Positions 25,672 through 35,272 of a stretch of DNA of 38,591 nucleotides are shown one piece after another. Made by a program: the position numbers and the translations under genes. The notes beneath the pieces were generated by a model. The model saw only the letters and a program-made list of their open reading frames with translations, made no database searches and had not been told where the DNA came from. Position 1 is the stretch's first letter. Each line of letters opens with the position of its first letter. Source of the stretch: Phycisphaerales bacterium (GTDB lineage: Bacteria > Planctomycetota > Phycisphaerae > Phycisphaerales > UBA1924); assembly GCA_015492715.1 (NCBI GenBank), contig WGEO01000014.1, forward strand, positions 1 through 38,591. Reading direction: 5' to 3'.

Positions 25672-26601
25672 GTGGCACGGGTTCGGCGTGCGATCGCACG
25701 GGAACGGGAGCGATGGCGACGCCTGCGCACCGAGGGACTCAGCACGCGACGGCTGCTGGGCGCCCTCGCCGGGATGGCGTTGCTCGCGAGTGCTGTCTGG
25801 GTGGCACTGGCCCATGGCGAGGCACTCCAGGCTGCGCTGGGCAACGCCCGTCATGCATCGCCTGCGCTCGTCCTGCTGGCCCTCGGTCTGCCGCTGGCGA
25901 ACTGGCTGCTGATCAGCGCATCGTTTACGGCTTTGTATCGCCCCGAAACGCGCGTGCCGATGGGCGAGATGAGTGCGCTCGTTGCCGCGGCGTGGCTGTT
26001 GAACTATCTGCCCCTGCGCCCGGGGCTGGTTGCCCGCCTGGCCTATCACAAGCGCAGGCACCAGATCACGGTCCGGCGTTCCATTCAGGTGCTGGTCGTC
26101 AGCTCGATGCTCTCGGGCCTCAGTGCGCTGCTGTGCTCGGCGGTGGCGATTCTCCTGCCGCCGTCGGCGCCGTCGTGGGGTGTCGTCGCGGCTGTTCTAC
26201 TGCCGATGGCGCCGATGCTCGTCGGGCTGTCCAGCGAGAGACTCGGGCGTCTCTGCCTCGTGTTCTGCCTGCGATACCTCGATCTGCTCGTCTGGGTCGG
26301 CAGGTACTGGAGCGTGTTTGCCATCATCGGTGTGCCCCTGTCGCTGCGTGAGAGCGTGGCGCTGGCCATCGTCAGCCAGATCGCCCTGCTCGTGCCCGTG
26401 GCCGGCAACGGCCTGGGGCTGCGTGAGTGGGCGGTCGGGCTGCTCGCGGGGATGCTCCCGGCGTTTGCGGGCGTCGAGGGCACGCCGACCGGGCTCGCGG
26501 GCGACCTGGTCCATCGCGGCTTCGAGATCGCTGGTGCGCTTCTCGTGGGCGTGCCCGCGTTGTTCCTGCTGTCCCGGACCCTGCGCGACAACAGCCGATA
26601 A
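25672..26601 (+). CDS. Multi-pass membrane protein resembling lysylphosphatidylglycerol synthetase TM/flippase-like (UPF0104) family
   Basis: Eight or so hydrophobic helices. LNYLPLRPGLVARLAYHKRRHQ and VSQIALLVPVAGNGLGLREWAVGLLAGML resemble family motifs. Start (GTG 25672 or ATG 25615) uncertain. Confidence 0.6.
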   Translation: MARVRRAIARERERWRRLRTEGLSTRRLLGALAGMALLASAVWVALAHGEALQAALGNARHASPALVLLALGLPLANWLLISASFTALYRPETRVPMGEMSALVAAAWLLNYLPLRPGLVARLAYHKRRHQITVRRSIQVLVVSSMLSGLSALLCSAVAILLPPSAPSWGVVAAVLLPMAPMLVGLSSERLGRLCLVFCLRYLDLLVWVGRYWSVFAIIGVPLSLRESVALAIVSQIALLVPVAGNGLGLREWAVGLLAGMLPAFAGVEGTPTGLAGDLVHRGFEIAGALLVGVPALFLLSRTLRDNSR

Positions 26602-26702
26602 CCATCGCCCTGCGAGCCCCCGTTCCGATTGGCTGGCAGGGCGGGGCGATCCTGCCGATGCTCATGCTCGTATAGATTCTGGGCCCTACCCAGGGACGGG
26701 CG

Positions 26703-27815
26703 ATGGTCAGCAAGATCCAACAGGACCACCAGCGATTCCGCCAGATCGTGCGGGGCAAGATCCGCAAGGACCTGCGCCGATTCCTCACCAAGAGCGACAT
26801 CCTCGCCCGCGAGGGTAAACGCGTCGTCAGCGTTCCCATCCACGACATCGACATCCCGACATTCCGCTACGGCGACAACGCCGGGGGCGTCGGCATGGGA
26901 GAGGGCGACGAGGGCGACACCGTCGGGCAGCAGGGAGGCGACAACCCGGGCGGCGAGGAGGAAGGACGCCATGTGCTCGAGGTCGATGTCACGCTCGAGG
27001 AACTGGCGGATATCCTCGGCGACGAGCTGGAACTGCCCCGCATCAAGCCTCGCGGCGAGCATCGCGTCAGCACCATCAAGGACAAGTACACGGGCATCCG
27101 TCCGGTCGGGCCGGCGTCGCTGCGCCACTTCAAGCGCACCTACCGCGAGGCCCTCAAGCGCCAACTGATGACTGGCGCCTATGACCCGGACAATCCCGTG
27201 ATCATCCCCATCAAGCGCGACTTCCGCTATCGCTCGTGGAACGAGGTCAAGAAGCCCCAGTCCAACGCCCTCATCGTCTACATGATGGATGTGTCCGGCT
27301 CGATGGGCCAGGAGCAGAAGGAGACCGTGCGTCTGGAAGCGTTCTGGATCGATGCCTGGCTGCGACGGAACTACGAGGGTGTCGAGTCGCGATTCATCGT
27401 TCACGATGTGCGGGCCGCCGAGGTCGACAAGACCACCTTCTTCACCCTGCGAGAGGACGGCGGCACGCGCATCAGCAGCGCGTTCGCCCTCTGCCATCAG
27501 ATCCTCAAGGACCACTACGACCCCGCGGACTGGAACATCTACCTGTTCCACTTCTCCGACGGCGACAACTCGTCCGAGGCGGACAATCGCGAGTGCGTGA
27601 GGCTGCTCAATGAGCACCTCATCCCGCAGTCGAACATGTTCGGTTATTGCCAGGTCGCCAGCGCCTACGGCAGCGGGAACTTCATCAATGTGCTGAAGGA
27701 AGCGTTTCCCGATGGGGCAGCCGACGAGGCCGGCCCCCGCCTCATCCTCTCGAAGGTCAATGAGCGTGAGGATATCTACGACTCGATCAAGGCGTTCTTC
27801 ACGCCCGGGCGCTGA
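26703..27815 (+). CDS. YeaH/YhbH family (DUF444) vWA-like protein
   Basis: DHQRFRQIVRGKIRKDLRRFL...VSVPIHDIDIPTFRYGDN...ALIVYMMDVSGSMGQEQKETVRLEAFWIDAWLRRNYEGVESRFIVHD...EVDKTTFFTLREDGGTRISSAF. Confidence 0.93.
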   Translation: MVSKIQQDHQRFRQIVRGKIRKDLRRFLTKSDILAREGKRVVSVPIHDIDIPTFRYGDNAGGVGMGEGDEGDTVGQQGGDNPGGEEEGRHVLEVDVTLEELADILGDELELPRIKPRGEHRVSTIKDKYTGIRPVGPASLRHFKRTYREALKRQLMTGAYDPDNPVIIPIKRDFRYRSWNEVKKPQSNALIVYMMDVSGSMGQEQKETVRLEAFWIDAWLRRNYEGVESRFIVHDVRAAEVDKTTFFTLREDGGTRISSAFALCHQILKDHYDPADWNIYLFHFSDGDNSSEADNRECVRLLNEHLIPQSNMFGYCQVASAYGSGNFINVLKEAFPDGAADEAGPRLILSKVNEREDIYDSIKAFFTPGR

Positions 27816-28125
27816 AGAGGCATTCGGTGCCTTGGCGAGCAGGTGGCTCCTCGATGGACAAAGCCCCGGATCTCGTCGGTCTCGTGCCTGCTGCGTGCGG
27901 CAGCTGTCCGCCGTGTAGCCGGAACGAGGGGCGGGCTCGGCGTGAGATGATCTGCGTCTCCGGAGCAACGCCGATGTCCCATAACCGTGGAACGCCGGGG
28001 CGCTGCTGGTGCGATGGTTCGGTGTCCGAGTGGAGCAGGTCTGCTCCGGTGGGTGTTCCTCGAGGGGATGGCGGAAACCTCCTCGAATCGTGGGACGAAA
28101 CGGATATCATGGGCACCGTGAAGCC

Positions 28126-28614
28126 ATGATCCCGTTCTTTCTCGGATATGCCCTGCTCGTCTGGTGGCCCTGCGTGGTCTATCGCAGGCGGTGGCAGGGG
28201 TTTCTCGCTGTGGCTCTGGGGACGCTCGTGCTCGTCTCACTCATCCGCCTGCATATCCAGGCCGGGATATGGACGGGCGGACGCATCTTCGTACCGGTTT
28301 TTCAGAGCCTGCTGATTCCCTACACATTCCTCATCGCGGGCGTGGGGCTGTATATCAACCTTCTGCCGCGCACCCACGCTCGCGGATACTGCGGGCGGTG
28401 CGGGTACGACCTGACCGGTCTCGATCCGGACAAGCACACCTGTCCCGAGTGTGGGCGGGCGTTCGAGTACGCTCCACCCCCCAGAAGCGAGCCGGTGCAT
28501 GCCCCGGACATGCCGCAGGCCGTCGCCGATCCCGTCGCAAAGGCCAGGGCCCGGGCTCGTGCCGCCGAGCGCCTGCTCACGCGCACGCGGGCTTCTGCGG
28601 ATCATCCGCGTTGA
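28126..28614 (+). CDS. Small membrane protein with CGRCGYDLTGL...CPECG zinc ribbon
   Basis: MIPFFLGYALLVWWPCVVYRRRWQGFLAVALGTLVLVSL...YCGRCGYDLTGLDPDKHTCPECGRAFEY. Confidence 0.7.
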   Translation: MIPFFLGYALLVWWPCVVYRRRWQGFLAVALGTLVLVSLIRLHIQAGIWTGGRIFVPVFQSLLIPYTFLIAGVGLYINLLPRTHARGYCGRCGYDLTGLDPDKHTCPECGRAFEYAPPPRSEPVHAPDMPQAVADPVAKARARARAAERLLTRTRASADHPR

Positions 28615-29386
28615 GGAGCGTCAGCAGTTCGTCGTGGACCTTTCCGTTGGTAGCGATGCCCATGGGCGAACGCAGGTCGACCTCGCCCGACCAGTTCGTG
28701 TAGCGTCCGCGCGCCTCGCCCAGGATAACCGGCAGATGGGCGATGTCCCAGATCTTGAGCACGGGCTCGACGACGGCGTCGATGCGTCCCGTCGCCAGCA
28801 GCACATGGGCGTAGCAGTCGCTCCAGCCGCGCACAAGGGCGGCCTCGTCGATCAGCCGCCCGAACGCCCGGCTCTCTCCCGCCTGACGGAAATACTCCAG
28901 CCCCGTCGTGCAGACGGTGGCCTCGCCCAGGGCCGCGCATCCGGATACCCGTGCCTCAGCCTGCGGCCCGTCCCCCACGCGATGCCAGGCCCCGCATCCT
29001 GCCGCGCCGGAGATCGTCTCGTCCAGGGCGGGCAAGTGGCACACGCCGACGACGCTCCGCCCATCGCGCACGCACGCGACGAGCGTGCCATACAACGGCA
29101 CGCCGTGGATGAAGGACTTCGTGCCGTCGATGGGATCGAGCACCCAGGTGTACGGGCTCGATCCCTCGCTGGTGCCGAACTCCTCGCCGATGACGGCATC
29201 CTCCGGATAGGCCTGCGCGATCCGCTCGCGCATCACCTTCTCTGCGGTCCGGTCGGCGATGGTGACCGGCGATCCGTCGTCCTTGGCCTCTGCGTGGAGG
29301 TGTCGCCTGCCGAACCACTCGAGGGTCGCCCGCCCGCCCAGCAATGCCAGTTCGACCGCAAAACCGAGACGCTCGCTCTGGCTCAT
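28577..29386 (-). CDS. Inositol monophosphatase/histidinol-phosphatase family protein
   Basis: VIGEEFGTSEGSSPYTWVLDPIDGTKSFIHGVPLYGTLVA...VLKIWDIAHLPVILGEARG. ATG overlaps the addA stop (ATGA). Confidence 0.92.
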   Translation of the reverse strand: MSQSERLGFAVELALLGGRATLEWFGRRHLHAEAKDDGSPVTIADRTAEKVMRERIAQAYPEDAVIGEEFGTSEGSSPYTWVLDPIDGTKSFIHGVPLYGTLVACVRDGRSVVGVCHLPALDETISGAAGCGAWHRVGDGPQAEARVSGCAALGEATVCTTGLEYFRQAGESRAFGRLIDEAALVRGWSDCYAHVLLATGRIDAVVEPVLKIWDIAHLPVILGEARGRYTNWSGEVDLRSPMGIATNGKVHDELLTLLNADDPQKPACA

Positions 29387-32300
29387 GGCTCCATCTCGAT
29401 GATCGTTCCATCCGGGATGGCAACCAGAGCGCACGCGATTCGATCGGATGGAAGGGCGAGCATCTGCGCCAGTGCCGAGCGATAACTGGACATCTGGGCA
29501 TCGTAGCGCTGGCGGAGCGACGCCTCGTCCTCTCGATCCGTCTTGAAGTCGAGGATGATCGCCCGCTCGACGCGCGATCCTTCCCGGAAGACATGCACGC
29601 GATCGAACCTGCCGCTGACGAGTGTCGGCGTCGGTTCCTCGACGCGGACCACGAACGGACGCTCGCGCCAGAGTTCGCACGCTTCATCCGGCCTTGACAG
29701 CATCCTGCGCAGCGTCTTGCTCGTCAGGGCACGGCGGAACAGGTCCAGCCCGACATCGGCAACATCCGGGCTGATCATCCGCGCGATCCGCAGCAGTTCA
29801 TCGTCGTCCACATCAAAGTCGTCGATCCAGGCGACGCGTTCGAAGAGGGCGTGCACGATCGAGCCGACCCGGGCACCCGTGTCGCCTGACGGACGCAGGA
29901 TGGTCGCGGGTGCGAGGGGGGCCGCGGGACGAGACGCGGCACGCACCCCCAGACGCGCAGCCGGTCGCTTTCTCCGTGATCGCAACCGAATCTCCACGGC
30001 GCGGGGTGCAGCGCCCGCCTCGTCTTTCTCGGGCGCATCCATCCAGGAGTCGTCCCCCAACGAGAACAGCACGCCCGGACCACCGCCCTCTTTCGCAGAT
30101 TCGGGGGCGAGCGCCTCGCGCAGGATCCATGCGTGCGTGATGGCGCCGGGGTCTTTCGGTGGCGGGCCGATGAACAGGTCGAGGCTGGAGCGGGCACGCG
30201 TCATGGCGACATAGAGCACGCACAGTGCCTCCTCGATGCACTGCTGGCGGTGCGATTCGATGATCCGCCCCATTCGCTCACCGCAGAAGAGGCTTTCGTC
30301 CTTTGCCGGCATCCTCATCGCCCCGCTCACGGGTCCCAGGGGATCGGGGCGTTCGAAGATGACCCCATGTTCCTTCGGCTCGATCGACTTGTCGAGTTCG
30401 CAGAGGATCACCGCGTCGAACTCCAGGCCCTTGGCGTGATGGGTAGTCATCACGCGAACGGGGTGCATGGCTGGAAGATCGCTCCTGCGCGAATCGACCA
30501 TCTCAAGAAACACCTCCAGGCGAGGGCTGGTGCCGGCATCGAACGCGCCTGCCAGATCGATCAGCTGCTCGAAGCGGGCGTGCTCGTGTTGCACCATCGA
30601 ACTTGCCAGCGAGTTCCGGATCCTCACCAGCCACGGAGCAAGCCCGTGGCGAGCGACCTGCGCACGCACCTGTGCCGCCACGCGGGCGCCCTCCCTCGCA
30701 TCGAGCGGATCGAGCAGGCCGACCGCGGCTCCCAGCGGCGAGGTTCCCACCAGCATGCGGGCGGCACTGTCGTGCGGGTGCAGGGCCAGACGCAGCAGCG
30801 CGATCACGCACGCGACGGGGCGCGTGTCGCACAGCGTCGATCCTCCCTCCTCGCTGGCGGTGATCCCCCGCCGACGGAGCGCGTCGACGATCGGACGGAT
30901 CGCCTTGTTCGTGCGCACGATCACGCCGATCGACGCCCACGGTGCACCCCGACGGATCTCCTGCACGCGCTGGACGGCGGCCGCCAGCAGGGGGTTGTCC
31001 TCATCGTCGTCCTCGCTCGGTCCCGAGACCTCGGTCAGGCAGACCCGCCCGGGCATTTCCCGGTGAAATGCCTCGTGCTCCTGGAAGCGATCCTGCCAGG
31101 CCCCGCCCGCCTCCGGAGCCGACGCCAGCGCCGGATTCGTGCGGAGATGTCCGAAGACCCCATTGACGGCGTCGAGCACGACCTGGCTCGATCGGAAACT
31201 CATGGTGAGGGATTCGAGCCGGAGACGATCCCCGTACCGCTGGCCCAGGGCGTCCAGCAGGCTCGGCTCGGCATCGCGCCAGGTGTACAGCGACTGCTTC
31301 GCATCGCCCACGATCAGACAGGTGCGACCGTCGTCGGAACTCAGGATCTCGTCGAGCACGGGCAGCAGCAGGCGGAGTTGGATGACCGAGGTGTCCTGGA
31401 ACTCGTCGAGCAGCAGATGGCGAATCGTCAGGTCCAGCCGCTCGCCCAGTTCGGGCAGATTGCCCATGACCTCGCCGCGCACGAGCAGTGGGGGAATGTC
31501 GTCGAATCGCAGCAATCGGTGGCGGCGTTTGAGAGCGTTCTCGCTCTCGAGGTAGCGACGCGCCAGATCCCGCAGGGCGATGGATCGGCCGAATACCCGC
31601 TGCCGGACGACGGCGCTCAGGTGACGCACGATGGGTCGGAGGACCCACAGATGATGCCTGCTCATCTCGACCCGGGCGAACTTCGGGCTCTCCTCCAGCG
31701 CCCGCTGCACGAGTCCCATGGCGATCGCATCGTCGTAGCGCCGCTCGCGAAGACTGTCCACGAGGTTTGCCACGGCCTTCTGCCAGGTCTTGTTCCGTCC
31801 GCCCGCCGCGGTGACAGGCAGCTCCATATGTTCCAGCGCGTCGATCGCGTCGGCGAGTTTCTCCTCACTCAGCGGGCGAAGGCCCGGGCGGAGCGACTCC
31901 CACGGTTCGTCCTCGGGCACACTGCGAACGCGGTGGGCAGCGTTGCGCATCGCCTCCAGCACAGCCTTCCGGGGTGCAAGGCTGGGCTTGCCGATCAGCG
32001 CCTCGATCAGCAGCGCCAACTCCGCCTGATTCGACGAGGCCAGCGCGTGCTCGAGAGCCTGCTCGCGCAACGCCTCGTCGTGCTCGGGTTCCAGCGTTCT
32101 CCAGCCCGGCGGGAACTCCAGCGCAAGCGCAAACGCCGTCGCGACACGGTGCAGGAGCGCGTCGATCGTCGAGATGTTCAGACGGTCCAGTGAATCGAGC
32201 AGACGCCGGAGCATCGCGACGCCGTCCTGATGCTCGATCGTTCGGTCGAGATGCCGCGACAGATCCCGCAGGTTCTCCTCGCTCTCGATCGCACGCACGA

Positions 32301-32475
32301 GTCGCTGGCACAGGCGTTCGAGGATCTCGCCCGCCGCCGCACGGGTGAAGGTGATGGCACAGATCGAGGCGGGTTCCTCGCCCGCCGCCAGCAGCCGCAG
32401 AAAGTGCGTCGTCAGCGCGAATGTCTTGCCCGAGCCGGCGCTGGCACGGATGAGCCTGGAGGCGGGAACACTCAT
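29383..32475 (-). CDS. addA: AddA-like UvrD-family helicase/exonuclease
   Basis: RLIRASAGSGKTFALTTHFLRLLA (Walker A), LLLDEFQDTSVIQLRLLLPVL, IVGDAKQSLYTWRDAEP, VRVMTTHHAKGLEFDAVILCELD, LYVAMTRARSSLDL. C-terminal nuclease SGRFDRVHVF...AIILDFKTD. Confidence 0.93.
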   Translation of the reverse strand: MSVPASRLIRASAGSGKTFALTTHFLRLLAAGEEPASICAITFTRAAAGEILERLCQRLVRAIESEENLRDLSRHLDRTIEHQDGVAMLRRLLDSLDRLNISTIDALLHRVATAFALALEFPPGWRTLEPEHDEALREQALEHALASSNQAELALLIEALIGKPSLAPRKAVLEAMRNAAHRVRSVPEDEPWESLRPGLRPLSEEKLADAIDALEHMELPVTAAGGRNKTWQKAVANLVDSLRERRYDDAIAMGLVQRALEESPKFARVEMSRHHLWVLRPIVRHLSAVVRQRVFGRSIALRDLARRYLESENALKRRHRLLRFDDIPPLLVRGEVMGNLPELGERLDLTIRHLLLDEFQDTSVIQLRLLLPVLDEILSSDDGRTCLIVGDAKQSLYTWRDAEPSLLDALGQRYGDRLRLESLTMSFRSSQVVLDAVNGVFGHLRTNPALASAPEAGGAWQDRFQEHEAFHREMPGRVCLTEVSGPSEDDDEDNPLLAAAVQRVQEIRRGAPWASIGVIVRTNKAIRPIVDALRRRGITASEEGGSTLCDTRPVACVIALLRLALHPHDSAARMLVGTSPLGAAVGLLDPLDAREGARVAAQVRAQVARHGLAPWLVRIRNSLASSMVQHEHARFEQLIDLAGAFDAGTSPRLEVFLEMVDSRRSDLPAMHPVRVMTTHHAKGLEFDAVILCELDKSIEPKEHGVIFERPDPLGPVSGAMRMPAKDESLFCGERMGRIIESHRQQCIEEALCVLYVAMTRARSSLDLFIGPPPKDPGAITHAWILREALAPESAKEGGGPGVLFSLGDDSWMDAPEKDEAGAAPRAVEIRLRSRRKRPAARLGVRAASRPAAPLAPATILRPSGDTGARVGSIVHALFERVAWIDDFDVDDDELLRIARMISPDVADVGLDLFRRALTSKTLRRMLSRPDEACELWRERPFVVRVEEPTPTLVSGRFDRVHVFREGSRVERAIILDFKTDREDEASLRQRYDAQMSSYRSALAQMLALPSDRIACALVAIPDGTIIEMEP

Positions 32476-35222
32476 GAATCCGCCTCCTTGCTCCGATCGA
32501 GCAGCCCCAGCCCCGCGATCCATCGGAGCGTCTGCTCGTGGTGCGCTCCGAATCGCTCCAGAGCGTCAAACCGTCCCGACAGAATGCCCTCTGCGCACTC
32601 GCGCGCCGCCTCGTCGGCACTGGCAAGATCGTCTTTGTCCCACGGCGCAATATGCACATCGATCTGGTTCTGTTCAGGAAGCAGCGGGACGAACCCCAGA
32701 CGGACCGTCCTGCCCTCGACGATCTCGCCGGCGAGGTGGCGATACATGGGCAACTGCAGGTCCTTCCATGTCCCGTCCCGGCGTCGATGCGTGCTGTGTG
32801 GGGGCTTCGTGCCTGAGCCGCTCTTGTAGTCGATGATGCAGGCCTCGTCCCTCTCATCGTGGATGTCGATGCGGTCGATCCGCCCTCGTACGCCGAGCAC
32901 CCCCGCGTGGCACTCGATCGGGTACTCGTCGCCCTGCCGCTCGGTTGCCACGATTCGCCAGCCCGCCCGTCTGCGATCGCTCTGCCAGCGGGCGGCCCGC
33001 TCCAGCACCCGCCGCTGATATGCCAACTGCACCCGAACGACGGGAAGGGGTTCCTCGCCGAGGAGGTCCCGCGCAAGCGTCGCGTGCGTGTCCAGGAGAA
33101 ATGCCTTCAGCGTGCGTGGGTCATCGCAGTCGACGATCTCCGGGGCCGAGAGGCGCGCGAGCGTGCCGTGCAGCAGCGTCCCGACCGACGCACGGTCCAG
33201 CTCGCACGAGAAATCCCGTATCTCTTCCAGTCCGAGCACATGGCGGAGATAGAACAGGTAGGGCGACGCCAGATAGTCCCGGAGCGCGGTCACCCGCACA
33301 CTGTTCGGCACATCGTGCTCGACGATCGGGCGGGACCCGAACGCCGAGACCTGCGCCACCATCCCCTTGCGGGCAAGCCGCAGCGTGCAGGGCGAGTGCT
33401 CCGCCCACGCTCGGGCGATCGCAAACCACTGGCTGGTACGGAACAGCAGCCGGCTGGGTGCCACGGGGTCTCCATCGGCATTGCGCCGTCCGACGACGAT
33501 GGCCAGGTGATCGCGCGTGCGGACCAGCGTGTCCAGCATCAGCAGGTCGCGTGCCTCCCGGTCCGCGTCGGTCTCCAGGCCGAGCGTCTCACGCATCCGC
33601 TCTGTCAGCAGGACGGGCGTGCCCATCCGTGTCGGCACACAGCCCTCGTTGAACCCGCCGAGCACGAGCACACGCGCCGGATCGCTCGCGAGTTCGAGCC
33701 AGCCCACGCCCTCGATCGCGTCACCTTCCACATCCGGCGAGAGCCGTCGCGAGGCGATCTCACCGAGGACGAGATCGAGCGCCTCGACCGCGTCGAGCCG
33801 TTCCTCGCCGAGGCTGCCCAGTTCCTCGATCACTCCCGCGATCGCCTCCAGTGATGCACACAGCACGCGATCGCCGGCATCGTCGGGATTCGCCTCGTAT
33901 CTCTCGTACACCCGCCGAAGCACCCCGAGCATCGCATCGCGCCAGGCAACGGCATCGTCCTCATGCCTGCTCAGGAGTTCGCCTACCAGCGTGCGCACCT
34001 CCCTCCGTGCACGCTCGATCAGCGCCCTTGCGTATCTCTGATTGCCTCGCAGGGGCTCGTCGAACGCCGTCGCCAGGTGCTCGAGGCGATACGCATCAAG
34101 CGTCGCGATCGCCTCGCCCGGATACCGCTCGCCCAGTTCCGGGGCCAGCGATCGCTCCACATCCGGATGGCGGAGCAGATCCGTGATCCCGACGAAGGCA
34201 CGATCCCGAACCAGATCACGCACGAGCGCAAGGAGCACCCCGGGACGCGAGCGGGCAAGCGTCATGCCCCGCGACGGACGCACGCCGACATGCGAGGATT
34301 CTTCTCCCAGACGCACGAGGTACGGCGACAGTTCCTCGTTGCAGATCCCGATGGCAACCTCATCGACGAATCGCCCCCCGGCGTGCTCTCCGATCAGGGC
34401 AAGAGCAAGTTCCGCCTGCTCATGCAGATCGCCCGCAAAGTGCACATGCGTCTCGCGCAGGTCGATCTCTCTGCGATACCCGGGACGCACACACCCCATC
34501 GCATCCAGAGCGTCCGCATGCTCGGGTGCCACCTGCACCATCGCCTCGCCCGCGCATCGAGCAATGATGTACCGGGCGGCGGGCGGCAGGATCGCCACAC
34601 CTACAAGCACAATGGTCGGCAGGTGCTCGGGGACGCGCTCCAGAGCATCGACCACGGCCAGCCACGGATGCGACAGACCGCGTGCCGCCAGCCACTCCTC
34701 GCTCAGTGCCTGAACATCCGCCAGCGCCCGCCAGACTCCCGGCTCGCCCAGCCTCGCGTCATCCTCACTCCGGCGGGCCATCTCCCGTGCCCGCATTCCC
34801 GCCCGTGCGAGGTCGGCGAGCACACCCTCGAGCAGCGGCGCATACGCCTGCGCATCTGCCTGCGCCAGCCCGCTGGGCACCAGCCGCCGAAGCGTCTCCG
34901 CATCGACCCCTCGCAGCCCGTGCTCGACGCTCCGCACCAGCGCCATCCCGGGTGCGCCCGGACGCTCCAGAACCCCGAGCAGTCGTGCCAGGTCCTCCAC
35001 CGTCCCGATCGCCGGCGGGGCCAGGGCAAGCCCGCGCGCACGGGCCTGCTCTGCCAGTTCGCCCAGCAGGATCCGCCCGCCCCTGCGTGTGCCCGTCAGC
35101 ACGACCAGCCCCTGACCGTCCCCATCCGGCATCCACCGATCGAGCAGGCGGGACGCCGCCGCCTGCATCATCGCAGTGTCCATGCCCAGAAAGTGAACCG
35201 ACCGTTCGGCGATGGAAGACAT
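32472..35222 (-). CDS. addB: AddB-like double-strand break repair protein with PD-(D/E)xK nuclease domain
   Basis: Directly upstream of addA with ATGA overlap. Degenerate Walker A. VLVLGGFNEGCVPTRMGTPVLLTERMRETLGLETDADREARD. SVRVTALRDYLASPYLFYLRHVLGLEE. Nuclease GVRGRIDRIDIH...CIIDYKSG. GAGGAG precedes the ATG at 35222. Confidence 0.9.
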   Translation of the reverse strand: MSSIAERSVHFLGMDTAMMQAAASRLLDRWMPDGDGQGLVVLTGTRRGGRILLGELAEQARARGLALAPPAIGTVEDLARLLGVLERPGAPGMALVRSVEHGLRGVDAETLRRLVPSGLAQADAQAYAPLLEGVLADLARAGMRAREMARRSEDDARLGEPGVWRALADVQALSEEWLAARGLSHPWLAVVDALERVPEHLPTIVLVGVAILPPAARYIIARCAGEAMVQVAPEHADALDAMGCVRPGYRREIDLRETHVHFAGDLHEQAELALALIGEHAGGRFVDEVAIGICNEELSPYLVRLGEESSHVGVRPSRGMTLARSRPGVLLALVRDLVRDRAFVGITDLLRHPDVERSLAPELGERYPGEAIATLDAYRLEHLATAFDEPLRGNQRYARALIERARREVRTLVGELLSRHEDDAVAWRDAMLGVLRRVYERYEANPDDAGDRVLCASLEAIAGVIEELGSLGEERLDAVEALDLVLGEIASRRLSPDVEGDAIEGVGWLELASDPARVLVLGGFNEGCVPTRMGTPVLLTERMRETLGLETDADREARDLLMLDTLVRTRDHLAIVVGRRNADGDPVAPSRLLFRTSQWFAIARAWAEHSPCTLRLARKGMVAQVSAFGSRPIVEHDVPNSVRVTALRDYLASPYLFYLRHVLGLEEIRDFSCELDRASVGTLLHGTLARLSAPEIVDCDDPRTLKAFLLDTHATLARDLLGEEPLPVVRVQLAYQRRVLERAARWQSDRRRAGWRIVATERQGDEYPIECHAGVLGVRGRIDRIDIHDERDEACIIDYKSGSGTKPPHSTHRRRDGTWKDLQLPMYRHLAGEIVEGRTVRLGFVPLLPEQNQIDVHIAPWDKDDLASADEAARECAEGILSGRFDALERFGAHHEQTLRWIAGLGLLDRSKEADS

Positions 35223-35264
35223 TCGGCTCCTCGATGGCATCCCGCGTCCTACGGGCACGGATAA

Positions 35265-35272
35265 GGTATACC
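35265..35272. promoter_or_regulatory. Palindromic GGTATACC between divergent addB and the kinase gene; possible shared -10-like site
   Basis: TATACC reads identically on both strands and sits ~40 nt from each start codon. No convincing -35 on either side. Confidence 0.25.

Noticed and set aside
23256-25844. 862-aa minus-strand ORF antisense to the TPR protein
   Set aside because: Same high-GC antisense artefact; the plus strand has signal peptide and TPR-like repeats.
26085-27968. 627-aa minus-strand ORF antisense to the flippase-like and DUF444 genes
   Set aside because: Spans two well-supported plus-strand genes; no family motifs.
28018-28100. tRNA-Ser/Leu-like string GGTTCGGTGTCCGAGTGGAGCAGG
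   Set aside because: No matching acceptor stem, no GTTCGAATC T-arm and no plausible anticodon stem could be assembled.
30133-32193. 686-aa plus-strand ORF antisense to addA
   Set aside because: addA motifs are unambiguous on the minus strand; the antisense ORF is H/Q/R-rich without motifs.
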